A stretch of DNA of 64,000 bases. It comes from Odobenus rosmarus divergens. Its lineage: Eukaryota; Chordata; Mammalia; Carnivora; Odobenidae. The notes beneath the pieces were generated by a model, which saw only the letters and a program-made list of their open reading frames with translations, did not search any database and was not told where the DNA came from. The stretch is taken from positions 4,806,971 to 4,870,970 of the forward strand of contig NW_004450276.1 of assembly GCF_000321225.1 (NCBI RefSeq), in the 5' to 3' direction. The translations under genes were made by a program, and so were the position numbers. Shown here one piece after another: positions 32,496 through 44,770 of the stretch; position 1 is the stretch's first letter; each line of letters begins with the position of its first letter.

Positions 32496-35400
32496 TTTTA
32501 TCAATAGGACTTCAGCAAAGTGTTCATTGTTTCTCATTTATTTATTTAAAGATCTTGGTGTTTTATAGCATTTCGGGGTTAGAACAACTTCCTTTGTGTT
32601 TGAGTAACTTCCTTGAGTTTTCCTACAGATCCATTTCTTTAGGACCTTTATATTCAGGTACTTATTGCAAAATAGACCATATGGAAGAAAGGAAAACAAC
32701 TCAAGACTAACAGATGAAAAAATAATCCTTGTTATTCACACACTATGTTTCTCCAGAATGCCAATTTTCTTTTGTTTTCCTTTTATTCAATCAATAGGTA
32801 TTGTGCGTGGCAGCACACTACACAACATTCCTTGGAAAATCAAAAGAGGAGATAACTGGCTCTTTGACTTGCAGAAGTTTTGAAACCAGACTTATGCACA
32901 TGACTGGTGTCAGTATAGGATGGAATATAATTGCCAGCAAATGAGAATTGGAAATTAGGAGGGCCTAGTTTAGTGCTCTGAACACAGCATTGATTAATAC
33001 CAGTAATAATTTATAACCAATAACATCAAGAAGTATATGCCTGGGCACCACAAGGTAATACTTTTCAGAATGTAAAAATTGATTGTGCTGGCTACTAATA
33101 CCAGTAGGGTCGATGGGAGTTGGCATCTTGTTTTTATATTAATTAACAAAACAAAATAAAGGAAAAGAACATGTAAAAAAAAAAAAAAGCACAATCCCAG
33201 GAGAGTTGCACAGAGAGCCGGAGCAAGATGATGGAATGAGGGTCATTTCCCCTCTGGGCGTTAGCAACTGCAGTAATTCACACATATTTGAGATCCTGTG
33301 ATACTCTGACCTTCTGTTCCCATGAAACAATCTTATCAGCAAGCTTCCGTTTGAGCCTTTCTCCAGCGTTCACTTCTACAAAGGCACTTTCTTTCCCTAG
33401 ATTCTTGTCACTGCTCCTGTCAACCGCTGATGAGAGCCGAGAGCCCAAGCGTAACCTGCAGCCTATCTACCTGGAGCAGACGACCAACTGGAAGGCTAAG
33501 AGAACACAATTTTTTCTTCTCAGATAAGTACCTCTCTTTTGTTACTTTAGCCTCATGTCTAAGAACTCCCATGGCTTGAAAAAAAAAAAAAAACTCTCTT
33601 AAGAACCTTTATATGAAAAGAGGCCAAGAAAATATTACCATTCACCAAACTAAAGGTATATTTAGTTATTATGGTACAAAGACAGAGAAAATCTGTGTTG
33701 GGTAGAAATTTCATTATCCTACCGGATATTAAAATCTTGGTATCAAGGTTGTCAACATTGTGATAACAAATACAGCCCTAGAAGTGACTGCTTCTTGGAA
33801 TGTATCTTAAAGATCATTTATAATTCAGTAATATCTCTACTACTCTGGCTGCTAATATTGATTAGCAGTCAACTACATTAATCAGCTGCATACAATGAAA
33901 GACTCAGAGAGAAACAAAAACTGAAGGGAAGCCAGAAGGAACATTTGCGGGACAGTTTCTACCAAAGGAAAAGTCACTTTGCTTTTCTTCAACTTCTGGT
34001 TTCTCTGTGACAGTAATACAAAATGTATCCTTTTGGAGGGTGCATTTTCAATAGAGTAGAGAACTAGAGAACATATAGAGAACATGCTGGAAACTTACTA
34101 TAACACTGAACTTGACCTCTACGGTCTGTTTAAAAATAAAATAAATTCAAAGGTTACAAGGAGATCCCTGGCACCTTTACAGTAAGAAGCACTTTGTGTT
34201 AGGACTCAAACTGTTGGGTGGAACTTTGTTTGAAGATTCCTGTATGCATTTCCCATGCTATAGGGGCCGATGCCAATGTTATCTGAGCCCATGGACCAGG
34301 ATTTATAATGGTACGTGATGCTCCCAAACTCCTTAGGTTTGGGACCTGAACCTGTGAATATAACACTCAAGCAAATGACTGAAGAGAAAGATCTGAAAAC
34401 ACTCTGTTCTATTTATGTAGAAGGGTCAGGTGTGTTCCTCAGAACGTCTCTTTCTAGAATGGCTTCTAACCTGCCTTGCTGTGGACACAGCAGCTGCCAG
34501 ATAGTACTTTAACAAACCCCAGGATATGGATGTGTGGATAATCTGGGAGATTATAATAGTTAGGTCGCCCAATTAGCAATAGGCTCCGTTTTGATTCCAT
34601 GGTGCAACCTCAGACCAAGAAGTCACCAAATCAGTGACAAGTGACTTAGCTGAACTCAAGGATGGCTAGTGTATGAGCACCACTTGTGTAAGTATTCCCA
34701 GCATAAGGCCATATTTTATGCTTCTCTCTAGAAAAAATTCTTGGGATTTCCAGAGGACCATTTGTGTCTAGCTAGGCCAAGGGAATGTTACTTTAAAAAG
34801 GCCAAAAAAAAGGGGGGGGGCATTTTCCATTCAAAAAATGAACAATAGAGTAATAGGGCCTAGTTGAGAAAGACTCCTGCAACAATTAACCTTTAGTCTT
34901 AAGATATCCATATGTGCACATATAATCGATCCAGCCTGCATGGTGCAGAAGTCAGGGAGTAGACATTTGCCATTTCTTCTCTTGCTTAGAATTTTCTAAT
35001 CCTTTAGTCCAATTACCTCTCAAGACCCTATTCTTAGCTATTTACAGCCTGTTTCTCTTTTCTCTGTGGTTTGAAAGTGAAGTTAATAGCTTCCGTGAAA
35101 AAGGTTAAAAGGAAGACTGTTCCCTTAGCAACAACAGGCTACTTATTTACATTCTCATCCTTTTTGAAAATAACACTTCCATACTCCCCACCCATATATA
35201 CAACGATGAGTGAAGGAAAAGATGAACATTTATAAAATGAAAGGATAAAGGCCCTAGCAAGGCATTAGTTGAGAAGCTTTGTCTTGTCAACACAGAATTT
35301 TGACTGTAGCCTCACATAGCTCCCCTGTCCCCACCTCAAGCCAAGTAAGGAAGATTTCCAGAGAATCACTCATAGACCATGGGAATGCCTTATAGGACAG

Positions 35401-35572
35401 GAACATCTTCTAACAAGATGCTTGCCAAGCTTCACAAAAACATGGGTCCCTTTCTATTAAGGGGCCTGGAACAGTGTGAAGACAGATATCTTGAAAGACC
35501 TGATATGTGTCCCCTCGAGTTTAGAAACACAGAGACTGCTGCCTGATGCCTACTTGAAGAAATTCTGAAGAT
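32496..35572. other. Unique DNA with two A runs, no confirmed gene
   Basis: An AATAAA at 33155-33160 followed 14 nt later by 14 A (33175-33188) could be the 3' end of a retrocopy. A run of about 15 A lies near 33580-33594, and an A8G9 junction near 34806-34822. A frame at 33288-33527 (79 codons) has an acceptor-like 'ctttctttccctag' before 33400 but no good donor. No gene is called. Confidence 0.45.
33155..33188 (+). other. Poly(A) signal plus A tail: possible retrocopy 3' end
   Basis: The hexamer aataaa is followed by 14 bases and then 14 A, the spacing seen at mRNA 3' ends. The preceding 250 bp match no gene I know, and I found no clear flanking duplication. Confidence 0.35.
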
Positions 35573-35810
35573 AAGAAACTTGCTGGAGGGGAACCTAGGT
35601 GGCCCATCGATTGAGCGTCCGACTCTTGATTTCAGCTCAGGTCATGATCTCAGGGTCATGAGATTGAGCCCCACATCTGGCCCTACCCTGGGTGTGGAGC
35701 CTGCTTAAGATTCTCTCTCTCCCTCTCTCTCTGCCCTTCCCCACCTCTGTGTTCTCTCTCTCTCTCTCTCTCAAAAAAAAAAAAAAAAAAATAGAAGAAA
35801 CTTGCTGGAG
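35573..35810 (+). mobile_element. CAN SINE, sense, with perfect 16-bp duplication
   Basis: The head is 'ggaacctaggtggcccatcg', followed by 'gatctcagggtcatgagattg', a CT-rich middle with (CT)n and a run of about 19 A. The perfect duplication aagaaacttgctggag lies at 35573-35588 and 35795-35810. Confidence 0.96.
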
Positions 35811-36257
35811 TTTCCTGCTAGCACAGTAAGTAGAGGGGATATAGTGAAAGCAAAAAGTGATGCATTTACCTGTGGAAAGAATAGACCCCACAGAAGTCAG
35901 CGGGCTTGATTTATCTTGAAAGGGACACTGTCCAAGAGATCTGCCAAGGAATGAGTCGATCCCAACAGAAAGAGGCTCACCCCTCACAAGATCCATGGGA
36001 GATTAATTTTTTTTCTATTATAGCTGAGTAAACTAAAAAATCTGGACATAAGACTCAACATGAACACATGAAAGTGACTGAAAAAGCTACAAGATCATCA
36101 AAGATATCACCCTGGGAATGTCATTATGGAAAACATGAATTTATTCTATAGCTTTACTTTTATTAAGTCCAGTTTGTTCATTAAACTGTCTTTCATGAGT
36201 TTATTCAGGAGTGTTCAAGAGTCAATGAGAAATACAGATGTGCCCAGTATCCATTTA
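35811..36257. other. Unique interval
   Basis: No gene or repeat is recognised. A minus-strand frame reaching from the SINE into this interval is a chance frame. Confidence 0.4.
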
Positions 36258-36412
36258 ACAAAGAAAAAGAAAAAAGGAAGAGAAGAGGTAGCAGAAAGAG
36301 AATGAGGAGGAAAAAGAAGAGGAAGAGGCTGAGAAGGAACAAAGGAAGGAAAGAGAGAGGGGGAGGAAGGAAGGGAAGGGGAAGAATGGAAAGGAAAGAG
36401 ATTTACTCAGAG
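36258..36412 (+). repeat. Purine-rich (GA/GGAA) tract
   Basis: About 150 bases are nearly all A and G with few interruptions. The basic-residue frame at 36302 comes from this composition. Confidence 0.9.
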
Positions 36413-38170
36413 GAGACTGGTTTTTATGACACGTCTAACCCAGATATCACAGGGCCAGGTGAAAGACCAGTGAAAAATAGGTTGTTTACCAATTCATACC
36501 AAAGAAGTTCTAGTCTGTTCATAAAACAGATTACAGCTGCCTTCAGAGTTCATATTTCAGTAGAAAGTGAAGTCAATTACTAGTAATTCATTGAATTACT
36601 CCCTGCTCTCTCTTTTGGTTTACATTTGCTCCTAATTTAATATGCTATTCAGCCAATCAGGTAATGACTCTGAGTAGCACTTTTGGTCTGAAAGATACAC
36701 TGTCATTGTTTTTCAATTTACAAGATTAAATTTATTCAAATTTTTTATTTACATTATTTAGTCTCATGAACCAAAGAGGAAAAGAGTCAAAAGTACTGGT
36801 GTTACAATGACTTCTGCCCCTCTCTCATCACCCCTAGGCCTAGTTCTTAGATATGATTTTCTTTTTACTCCCTAAGCCATTTCTTCTGTGGTTTCTAAAT
36901 ATCATGCTTTATTTTTGCCTCTTCATTGTTAAAATGCTGGACATTATTAATTTGCCATTGCCTCTTTTTTACACTACTAAAGTACCATCGCTGACCCATC
37001 TTTCCATTGGAATTATATCACTACTTTAAATAAATCATTGTTTGCTATTCACTTATGTCAATACATATTAACATAAAATTAACATTAAATATGTTAATAC
37101 ATATTTTCCTACAACACTAAGTATAAATTCATAATTACATTTCTCTTATTTTTTTAGTTTTTCCTAGAGTTTATAGCTGCCTTTCATTTTTAAAAAAACT
37201 CTTAGTCTAGTTAATCTTCATATTTTTTTTCCAAATAGTTTGTTGGCTACTCTCATAAACAATACACCCCTTCCCCAACATCTGCCTTTATTTTGGAGGA
37301 GTTGTCCATTCTCCTGTTCCAAATTGGACTGGTTCTTTTCTAGGCTTGCTGCGCCCTGTCATTTTGGAACTTCTCTTTGCTGATCCCCTAGATTGGATTT
37401 ATTGTTTCCAGAAACTCATGTCTTCCTCCATTTTGGTCTACTCTCTTGTGTCCTAAAACACATCTTCAGCTTCCATTAAAAGATGCATGGCAGGAAGAAA
37501 TTTCTAACTTTCTGCTCCATCATTTGCAGATAAAAATTAACTTTATGGAACAGGGGAACAAAGGATTTAATTATGCTTAAAGTACCCAAAGAGAGACATA
37601 CAATTTCTTGATGATGACTGACTTATTAAATCTTGGAAACACCTTGCTTATGGATTTATTTTTAATATGATAATAAATTTCCTTACTGATTGAGCCAGAT
37701 TTTTGTTACTTATAACCACAAAGCTTCCTAACTTCTACATATCTCAGAAAGTCTCAGATGATTCAGAGGACTAAAGAGGACTAAAGACTAAAGAGGAACA
37801 AATCTGCATGCCAGTGGTTACAAAATTTTGCTCTAAGTAATAATTTGTACTGTAGAGACTACACTGTCATAAAATAATATTGATTTAGAAATAAAAGCAA
37901 AATATATATTCAACACAGAAAGTAGGCATTTAAAAGTACATTTAGAATTAAAGAATTCATTCTTAAAGAGGAACTCATAGTGGAAACTGCAATTAATTTA
38001 GGAGTGAGTGACAATTATAAACTACATAGCCAAACTGGTGGGATTCAGCTAAAATGGTACATACTGATAAGTTCTTAGTACTAAGTTCAGCTAATAAAAA
38101 ATAAGAAGGTCTTGACTTCAAGAAGATAGAAAAATAACAAACTTAAGTATAAGTAAAGAAAAGTAGAAGA
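36413..38170. other. AT-rich DNA, possibly an old LINE remnant in part
   Basis: The part 37250-37520 ('ggaacttctctttgctgatcc', 'tccattaaaagatgcatgg') vaguely resembles decayed LINE sequence, but I cannot assign a family. Short local duplications of 'gaggactaaa' lie at 37766-37797. No gene is seen. Confidence 0.4.
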
Positions 38171-38408
38171 AAAGAAATACTAAAGATGAGGGGCGCCTGG
38201 GTGGCTCAGTTGGTTAAGCGACTGCCTTCGGCTCAGGTCATGATCCTGGAGTCCCGGGATCGAGTCCCACATCGGGCTTCCTGCTCAGCGGGGAGTCTGC
38301 TTCTCCCTCTGACCCTCTTCCCTCTCATGCTTTCTATCTCTCATTCTCTCTCTCTCAAAAAAAAAAAAAAAAAATCTAAAAAAAAAAAAAAGAAATACTA
38401 AAGATGAG
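38171..38408 (+). mobile_element. CAN SINE, younger subtype, sense, with perfect 20-bp duplication
   Basis: The head is 'gggcgcctgggtggctcag', followed by 'ctgccttcggctcaggtc' and 'gagtcccgggatcgagtccc', as in the nested SINE at 27291. It has a CT-rich middle and two A runs split by 'tct'. A 20-bp exact repeat ending 'atactaaagatgag' lies at 38171-38190 and 38389-38408. This is among the youngest-looking insertions in the window. Confidence 0.97.
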
Positions 38409-38889
38409 AACACATTTTAATAAAATAAAAAACATAGCACATCAATTAAAGTCTGATTCTTAAAAGAACTAATTAAAAAATACACCCCTGCAAGACTGCC
38501 AGGAAAAAAAGGGGGCAGAAATAAATATTATTAGCAACAAAAATGGGCATCAAATAGATCAAACAAGAGCTGAGAATCAAAAGAGGACACTTTGAAAAAT
38601 TTTTGCAAATTAATTATAAAATTTTCATGAGAATAACTTCTTAGAATCTGTGTATCTTCCAGCTCTCAAGAGAAAACAAAAAACCTATAAAATCCAACAA
38701 TAACCATTAAAGAAAGTGAATGTTAAATTTAACACTAAAAAAACGCAACTAAAAAAAATCATAAACCAGTTTTACAGTTAAACTCCACTGTATGTATAAG
38801 GAACAAATATTTCCTATTTTATACAAGCTTTATGTCAGGAAATAGACAAAGCTTTTACCTGGCATCAATCTGTTCTAATAATTTCAAAG

Positions 38890-39344
38890 ATGTAAGCAAT
38901 TAGGGGACACAGGACAAGCAGAGAAAGGTCTTGGACCTCCTGCATATCACCCTGGAGCCTTCCTCACCAGATCCACTTCTCTGGCCCAGAGCAACAATGA
39001 GGCCTCTCTAAGGTAATACATACATTATTATGTCACCCAGCAGGGAGCATTTAGGTCATTAAACATCTCCACTAATACCTGGAACTATCTAGTTCCACAG
39101 TTTATGTACATTCCCTATGCCTCACAAATCCATAGATGCCAGGTTTGTTTGCCATAAACCAGAGACATTTTGTTAAGAGCACTTTAAAAACAAGGACTCT
39201 CCTCCTGGCAAATATCATTAGCCCATCTAGCAGGACACCCAGTTACTAGCATGTTCCCAAAGATTTTTAAGGATCCAGCCACCTATCGTCTTTCCCTGGG
39301 AGAAAGAATGACTGCAAAGCTAACTCCTTTCTCCTCGCTGGCCA
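38890..39344. other. Unassigned 455-bp segment interrupting the old L1
   Basis: This does not read as L1, while both sides do and continue in the expected order. It starts near 'tgtaagcaattaggg' and ends near 'cctcgctggccatgctga'. The size suits a solo LTR or DNA transposon. I do not recognise a family, and the borders are approximate. Confidence 0.5.
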
Positions 39345-39412
39345 TGCTGATTTTATGAGGCTGATACACCCTGATGGTCTAAACAGACAAAGACCAGACA
39401 AGAAAAGGAAAA

Positions 39413-39440
39413 ATTGAGATCACATTGAGATCACATTGAG
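39413..39440 (+). repeat. 11-bp tandem repeat
   Basis: The unit attgagatcac occurs twice in full, then attgag, within the old L1. Confidence 0.85.
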
Positions 39441-40505
39441 CTCCTTTGTACAAAAATCCTAAAGAAAATGTTAGGAATATTTCTCCTAAAAAGTAGCAAA
39501 ATGAACGTGGATTTATCCGAGGAATTCAAGATAATTCTATGTTAACAAATCCCACTTTAAAATTAAAGAGAAAAATGTTCTCAGACTCAGAAAAAGCATT
39601 TAATAAAACTCAACACATGTTAAGCATGCATCCAATAAAACAGTGACAAAATATATTTTTAGAAAACCTAACACACTGTTCCTTATACCTGTATATAAAT
39701 ACTTTAATTCAGTATTATTTAAATAATTTTATATTCCTAAAACCTATAGGAAAAGAAAACCGAAATGATAAAAGACACAGTCAATTTTCAGAAGAAATTT
39801 GAATGGCAAAAAAAAAAAAAAAATGGAAAGATGCTCAATCTCACTAATAATAAAAGAAATGCAAATTAAAATTGAAATACCATTGTTAAATATGAAAAAG
39901 CAATCTGATCGGCTTGGCCATATTTAGTAGAAATGAATATGTGCATACCTCCCAACCAGCAATTCTCCCTTCTAGTTGCTACTCTGAGCAAATTCTTTTA
40001 CACCTGCACAAAGAGACCTGCACAAGAATATTCACTGCAGCATTGGTGTTAGTATTTAAAATTTGGGAAGAGTAGCAGAAAATAAATAATTTATGGCATA
40101 TCCAAAATGAACCAGTTACATCCACCCTGTCTAAATAGATTTTTTAAATGCTGAATGAAAAAGTAAGTAACAAAAGGCTAGTGGCTGGATAATACTGCTT
40201 ATATAAATGTGAAAACATGCAAAACAATATTTTTATTGTTTATTGATAGACGCATATTTATTAATGGTATAAAAAGATGCATGGGAATGATAAGCCCAAA
40301 ATTCAGAAGAGTTACCTTCAGGATGGAGGAAGGAAGAAAAATGAGATCAGAAGGGCTTCTCCTGTATTCCTAATAATATTTCTTAAAAATATCATAAACA
40401 AATATGACAAAGGAGTTATAATTGATAAAGTTGTTTTGTGGTTATTCTGGTGGACCTTTTATGATTTGTTATTCTTTCTACTGATTTTAATGAAATAGTA
40501 AAAGG

Positions 40506-41067
40506 CTAATTGGCAGATCTGTGTCTGAACCCACAGTTTGCTGATTGCTGGGATTCACTGAAGGGCAAGGGGACCAGGAGCCAGTAGTCTGTGGTGCTCC
40601 GGGATTTCCAGATACCAAAACATGGAGATATGGCAATTTTCATTCTCTCCTCCAGCCTAGGAGTAGATGTCTAGTTACTGAGAAGTTGCAGAAAAAATGG
40701 GGAAAGTGAACTGGAGATCTCTACTCCCTAGACCATATCTAGTCTCCCTAAAACTGAGATCTTGGCTGCTCTGGGATACATTGGTGTCTTGTGGTCTCCT
40801 TACTGTGCCCACTGCCTGCCTCAAGGACTCTTGGCTTAGCTCTGCCAGTTTCCCTCCCTCATCTGCTTTCCATCTAAATTGCTCAGACACTCTCCAGTCA
40901 ATTCACTTAGTCCCTGTAGGTTTATCCCCTTTTGTCTCTTTAGTATCATTTTAATGGGGTCTTTGGAGAGGGAAAAGATAATGTATGTGATTACTCTGAC
41001 ATCCTTAACCTGAATAGATAATGAATCTGTATGAAGAGAACAGCTAACAAGAAGAAAGGTTTCTATG
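40506..41067. other. Unique interval
   Basis: Frames of 71 and 85 codons on opposite strands overlap and have no domain. No gene is called. Confidence 0.4.
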
Positions 41068-41406
41068 GACTGAATGTACCGCCCCGCAAAGTTTATATGT
41101 CAGAACTCCAATACCCAATGCGATGATATTTGGAGACAGGGCCTTTGGGAGGTAAATAGGTCATGAGGATGCCCTTATGACAGGAGACACAAAAGAGCTT
41201 GCTGTCTCTCTCTGCTCTCTGCTGTGTGGGGATGCAAGGAGTAGACAGCCGTGTACAAACCAGAAATTGGGACCTCACCAGATCCCAGATCTCCCAGTAC
41301 CTTGGTCTTGGGTTTCCTGCTTCCAGAACTGTGAGAAATCAATGTTTGGTACTCAAGCTACCCAGTGAACGGTATTCTGTTACAGCAGCCCAAGGAAACC
41401 AAGACA
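41068..41406 (+). mobile_element. MLT1-type solo LTR, sense
   Basis: 'ttctatggactgaatgtacc', 'gacagggcctttgggaggt', 'gtcatgaggatgcccttatg', 'gcttccagaactgtgagaaa' and the end 'aaaccaagaca' follow MLT1 order. It is a near full-length solo LTR. Confidence 0.9.
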
Positions 41407-43233
41407 GGGGTAATAGAACAATCCATGTATATCTCCTGGGTAACTTGGACATGTTTTCATGATTCGGCATGCAAAATTCACACATAAGATCCAATGACAT
41501 AAAACCAATACGGAAAAATGGAATGGGAGATTTTCTTTGGAAATGTGTGCAGGTAATTTCCTGGACAATTCCAGTGCTTTTGCTCTTAAGTTTCATAGAC
41601 AAATATCCTGCTTTGGAGCAAAGCGTCCCAGGTTGCAACTGCCTCAGTTACTTACGTCCGTCACCAGTCAACTGAGTTGCTAGCTCTTCATGAATCACCA
41701 CGGACCACAGATGGAAACCTAACCACTGGTGTATATTTTATACCTAAATTTTTGTAATGCCAAAGAAATATTTTGGCAGCAAAAAACATATGAAACTCAG
41801 AGTTTCTAATTATAAAGATTGCTCTAGAAATATTCTAATAAATTCAAAAGTCATCCAGTGGGACTTTTGAAAACAAACTCATTTACCTTGGAGTTTCTAT
41901 CTGACACATCAGTGTACCTGTGTAGGTGAGAAATATTCAAGAGAAGAAATAGAAAAGGGTAAAAGGATCTTGGGCAGTAGCGTAGACATGATAAATAACC
42001 TAGGAATATTTTTTGAATGTTGTGAAATGTTGATAGCTGGAGAAAGAATGGTCCGCAGACTGCTCTAAGTGTAGAAAGCCAAGTTCTCTCGGCCCCATAT
42101 GAACTTCAGAGAGAGCTTCTTCACACTATTTGGATAGCTGACCCCTAGTCTGGAAAACTGACTTCATCCAGTATCAGCTGTCACATTGCTCACTGAGAAA
42201 ACATTTCGTTTTTTTGCAGGTTTGGCATCCAAAATATGAAATGGTTGGTTTTCAGTCATGTCCTTCTTCCAACCAACCTCTCCAATACACACAAATAAGC
42301 CGTAAATTATCACAGGAAGAGCTTGCGTGTGTGTGCGTGGGTGTTCAGTGCGCGAGGTAGAATGAGTCAAACCTTTTCAAATGCTGCAATTGTTCGATCA
42401 TCTGGGGAAAAAAGTCATTTACATTTTCAGTTTAAATAATGCAAACCCTCTCATCGGAAGATGACAAATGGTTTATGAACATTGCCTCCGACAAACACTA
42501 CAAAATCACTCCCTGTTTGAGAATAAAAATATATGCTGTACACAGGTCAATAGCCTTACCAGCAATAGCAAAGAACAGGCTGAGCTAATTTCCACCCCAC
42601 ACTTTATGTCTCTCCCAGTAGTAACTGGGTAACAGCCATGTGCTGATTATGTGGATTTTGCTGCTAGTTCTCCCCCACAAACTGCAAAGCATTACGTCGC
42701 CAGAGACAGATTTGATTTCACATTACTTATGCCCAGCATGGTTTCCTCTTCATTCTTTGCTTAGATACCTTCATTTTAATCTCGAGGATCCTTTATGATT
42801 GTTCAGCATACACCTATCCATCACTATAGCCTCTCGGATATCACAGGACCTCTGCTGAAGGGTATGCTTTTAAAGAATTAACTTGTTCCATCTTTCAACA
42901 TTTTCCAAGCCACTGATCTTGCATCATAATGCCTATGAGCATATGCCACATCCAGACTGATGTGAGGTCTACCTGTATCATTAGGTATGTTCATGTCCCC
43001 CAGATACCTCCTACCCCGGGGTTTCTGTCATTCATCATCATGGCAACAGAGGTCGAGCTGCTGCTCTCAATGTGCCTTCCCACATTCTTCCATCCCGTTC
43101 TCCATCTTCAGGATCAAGGCAGAGAACTCGGAAGACTATGGGAATGTCACCTTTTTATTTTGGAGGACCCGAGATCTACCCTGAATTGTACTTCAGTATT
43201 GGGGCTGGCGAGAAGCTAGACCCTAAATCTTTG
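41407..43233. other. Unique DNA, no gene recognised
   Basis: Frames up to about 100 codons occur on both strands without domains. Nothing else is recognised in 1.8 kb. Confidence 0.45.
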
Positions 43234-43764
43234 TGTATCAGGGTTCTTCATAGAAATAGAACCAAATACGTATTTTATATATATTATATATTACATAATA
43301 TTTATACACATATATAAGGGAGAGGGGAGGATTTATTATGAGCAATTGGATCCCATGATTATGGAGGCTGAAATGTTCCAAGATCTGCAGTCAGCAAGCT
43401 GGAGGCCCAGGAGAGCCAATGGTATAAAATCCAGTCGAAAAGCCAGCAGGCTCAAGACCCAGGAAGAGCTGATATTTCAGTTCAAGTCTGAAAGCAGACA
43501 AAACAGTTCCACCCTAACTAATGCATTCAGGCAGGAGGAGCTCCCTGTGGCGGGAGGGAGGGTCGGGCCTTTCGTTCTATTCAGTCCTACAACAAAATGG
43601 ATGGGGGCCACCCACGTTAGCGAAGGCAATCTGCTTTACTCAGTCTACAAACTCAAATGTTACTGTCATCCAAAAGCTCCTCACAGACAAGCACGGAGCA
43701 ACATTTGACCAAATATCTGGGTACCGCACGACCCAGTCAAGTCGACACATGAACTTAACCATCA
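43234..43764 (-). mobile_element. ERVL-like solo LTR, antisense
   Basis: The complement reads from 'tgatggttaagttcatgtg' down to '...tgataca'. On the plus strand, landmarks are 'tatcagggttcttcatag', an AT-rich island at 43262-43318, 'atctgcagtcagcaagctgg', 'caagacccaggaagagctg', 'gcaatctgctttactcag' and 'gacccagtcaagtcgacac'. This is a common mammalian ERVL-class LTR; I am not sure of the subfamily name (MLT2-like). Confidence 0.78.
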
Positions 43765-43799
43765 TGCCTCAGTTTATAGTCTCAGCTGTCAACCAGAAG

Positions 43800-43915
43800 C
43801 AGTTGAGAGCTTTTAAAGATCTTGATGTCAGGTCTGTATCCCAGGCCAATTAAATCAGAATCTCTGGAATGTGAACCAGACATAGGAATTTTTAATGAAT
43901 ATCCAGGCAATTGCC
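43800..43915 (+). mobile_element. MER5-type hAT-Charlie element
   Basis: 'ggccaattaaatcagaatct', 'ctggaatgtgaaccagac' and 'ggaatttttaatgaat' follow the MER5A core. Confidence 0.72.
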
Positions 43916-44399
43916 GTGTAAGTCCAAGGGTGAGAAGGACTCCCGAAGAGATCACCCCAAAGAAGATAATTCTATCTTTTTCGCTATGTAATATATCATT
44001 TGCACCTAAGCAGGCACATGATTCCAGGGTGAGCCCTGTGAGGAAACAGGCTCTGTGTGGAACTTCTGTTTTTGCCAACTATTGCCGATGGCAGCAGAGA
44101 TATCCAGCTTGCGGAAGTAGGAGTGGTTGAAAGGTGGAGTTCCTAAAGACAAGCATACATTCCTGCTTCCTGCAGTGGTTGCAGTAGATTTGAGTTAAAG
44201 CCATTTATATTTTGTGGTGATGCTGCATGGTTGATAGTGACCTCCACAGGCCAAAATTCTTGAGTGTTGCTCAGGAACCTTAGCCTTAATCTGCTTCTCC
44301 AGCTCTCCCCCAATGACGAGGGGAGCTAACGTGCTGACATAAAGCCCCTTTCTGTTTGCAGCCCAGTGCCCTCACCAATCCACCTCAATGAATTCCAAG
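43916..44399. other. Unique interval
   Basis: No gene or repeat is recognised. Frames overlapping 43782-44130 on both strands are incidental. Confidence 0.4.
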
Positions 44400-44770
44400 C
44401 TGAGATAAGTGTCCCTCCTTCATGCTCCTAATATATCTTCCATTTCCGTGTGCTTAATATATCAATCATCAAATGCATCACATTGACAATATATATTTAT
44501 AAATCTGTTCTTCCCACTAAGCCATAAGCTGACCTGTCCATAGCAAGGCCCATGTCATATTCGTCTTTGAGTGTCCAGTGCCTAGCCCAGTGACTGTTAT
44601 ACATAAGACCTCTCATCAACTATTTTTTCTGAATAGACTGGATATTCCTCTCTTATAGCACTTAAAGTGGTCATCTCCTATGTGTATCTCTACCGGCACA
44701 CTACGAGCTCCTGAGGATCATGGCAATTTGTTTCTTCATTTTACACCCACAGCGACTCCTACAATTTGTA
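44400..44770 (+). mobile_element. L2 LINE 3' end, probably two pieces in tandem
   Basis: The first piece ends 'gtccagtgcctagcccagtg' near 44573-44592. A second piece starts again with 'cttatagcacttaaagtgg' and runs through 'ctacgagctcctgaggatc'. Both follow L2 order on the plus strand. Confidence 0.62.

Larger units (their letters stand above)
38480..40505 (+). mobile_element. Old L1 (ORF2 and 3' end), interrupted
   Basis: The ORF2-side sequence at 38480-38885 includes the region ending 'tttatacaagctttatgtca'. It resumes at about 39345 with 'ttttatgaggctgatacacc', 'ggatttatccgaggaattc', 'ctcagaaaaagcatttaat', 'agatgctcaatctcactaat' and 'accagcaattctcccttc', then a 3' end near 40500. The missing middle is replaced by 38890-39344. 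Frames are destroyed. Confidence 0.78.

Noticed and set aside
33081..33196. Inverted words gattgtgct and agcacaatc around the A tail at 33.18 kb
   Set aside because: Nine bases over about 100 bp of spacing is within chance, and it does not fit a direct target-site duplication.
36302..36583. Basic-residue frame at a second purine tract
   Set aside because: Composition artefact of the GA-rich DNA; no domain after it.
37766..37797. Repeated 'gaggactaaa' words
   Set aside because: Only two to three short imperfect units; a minor slippage event.
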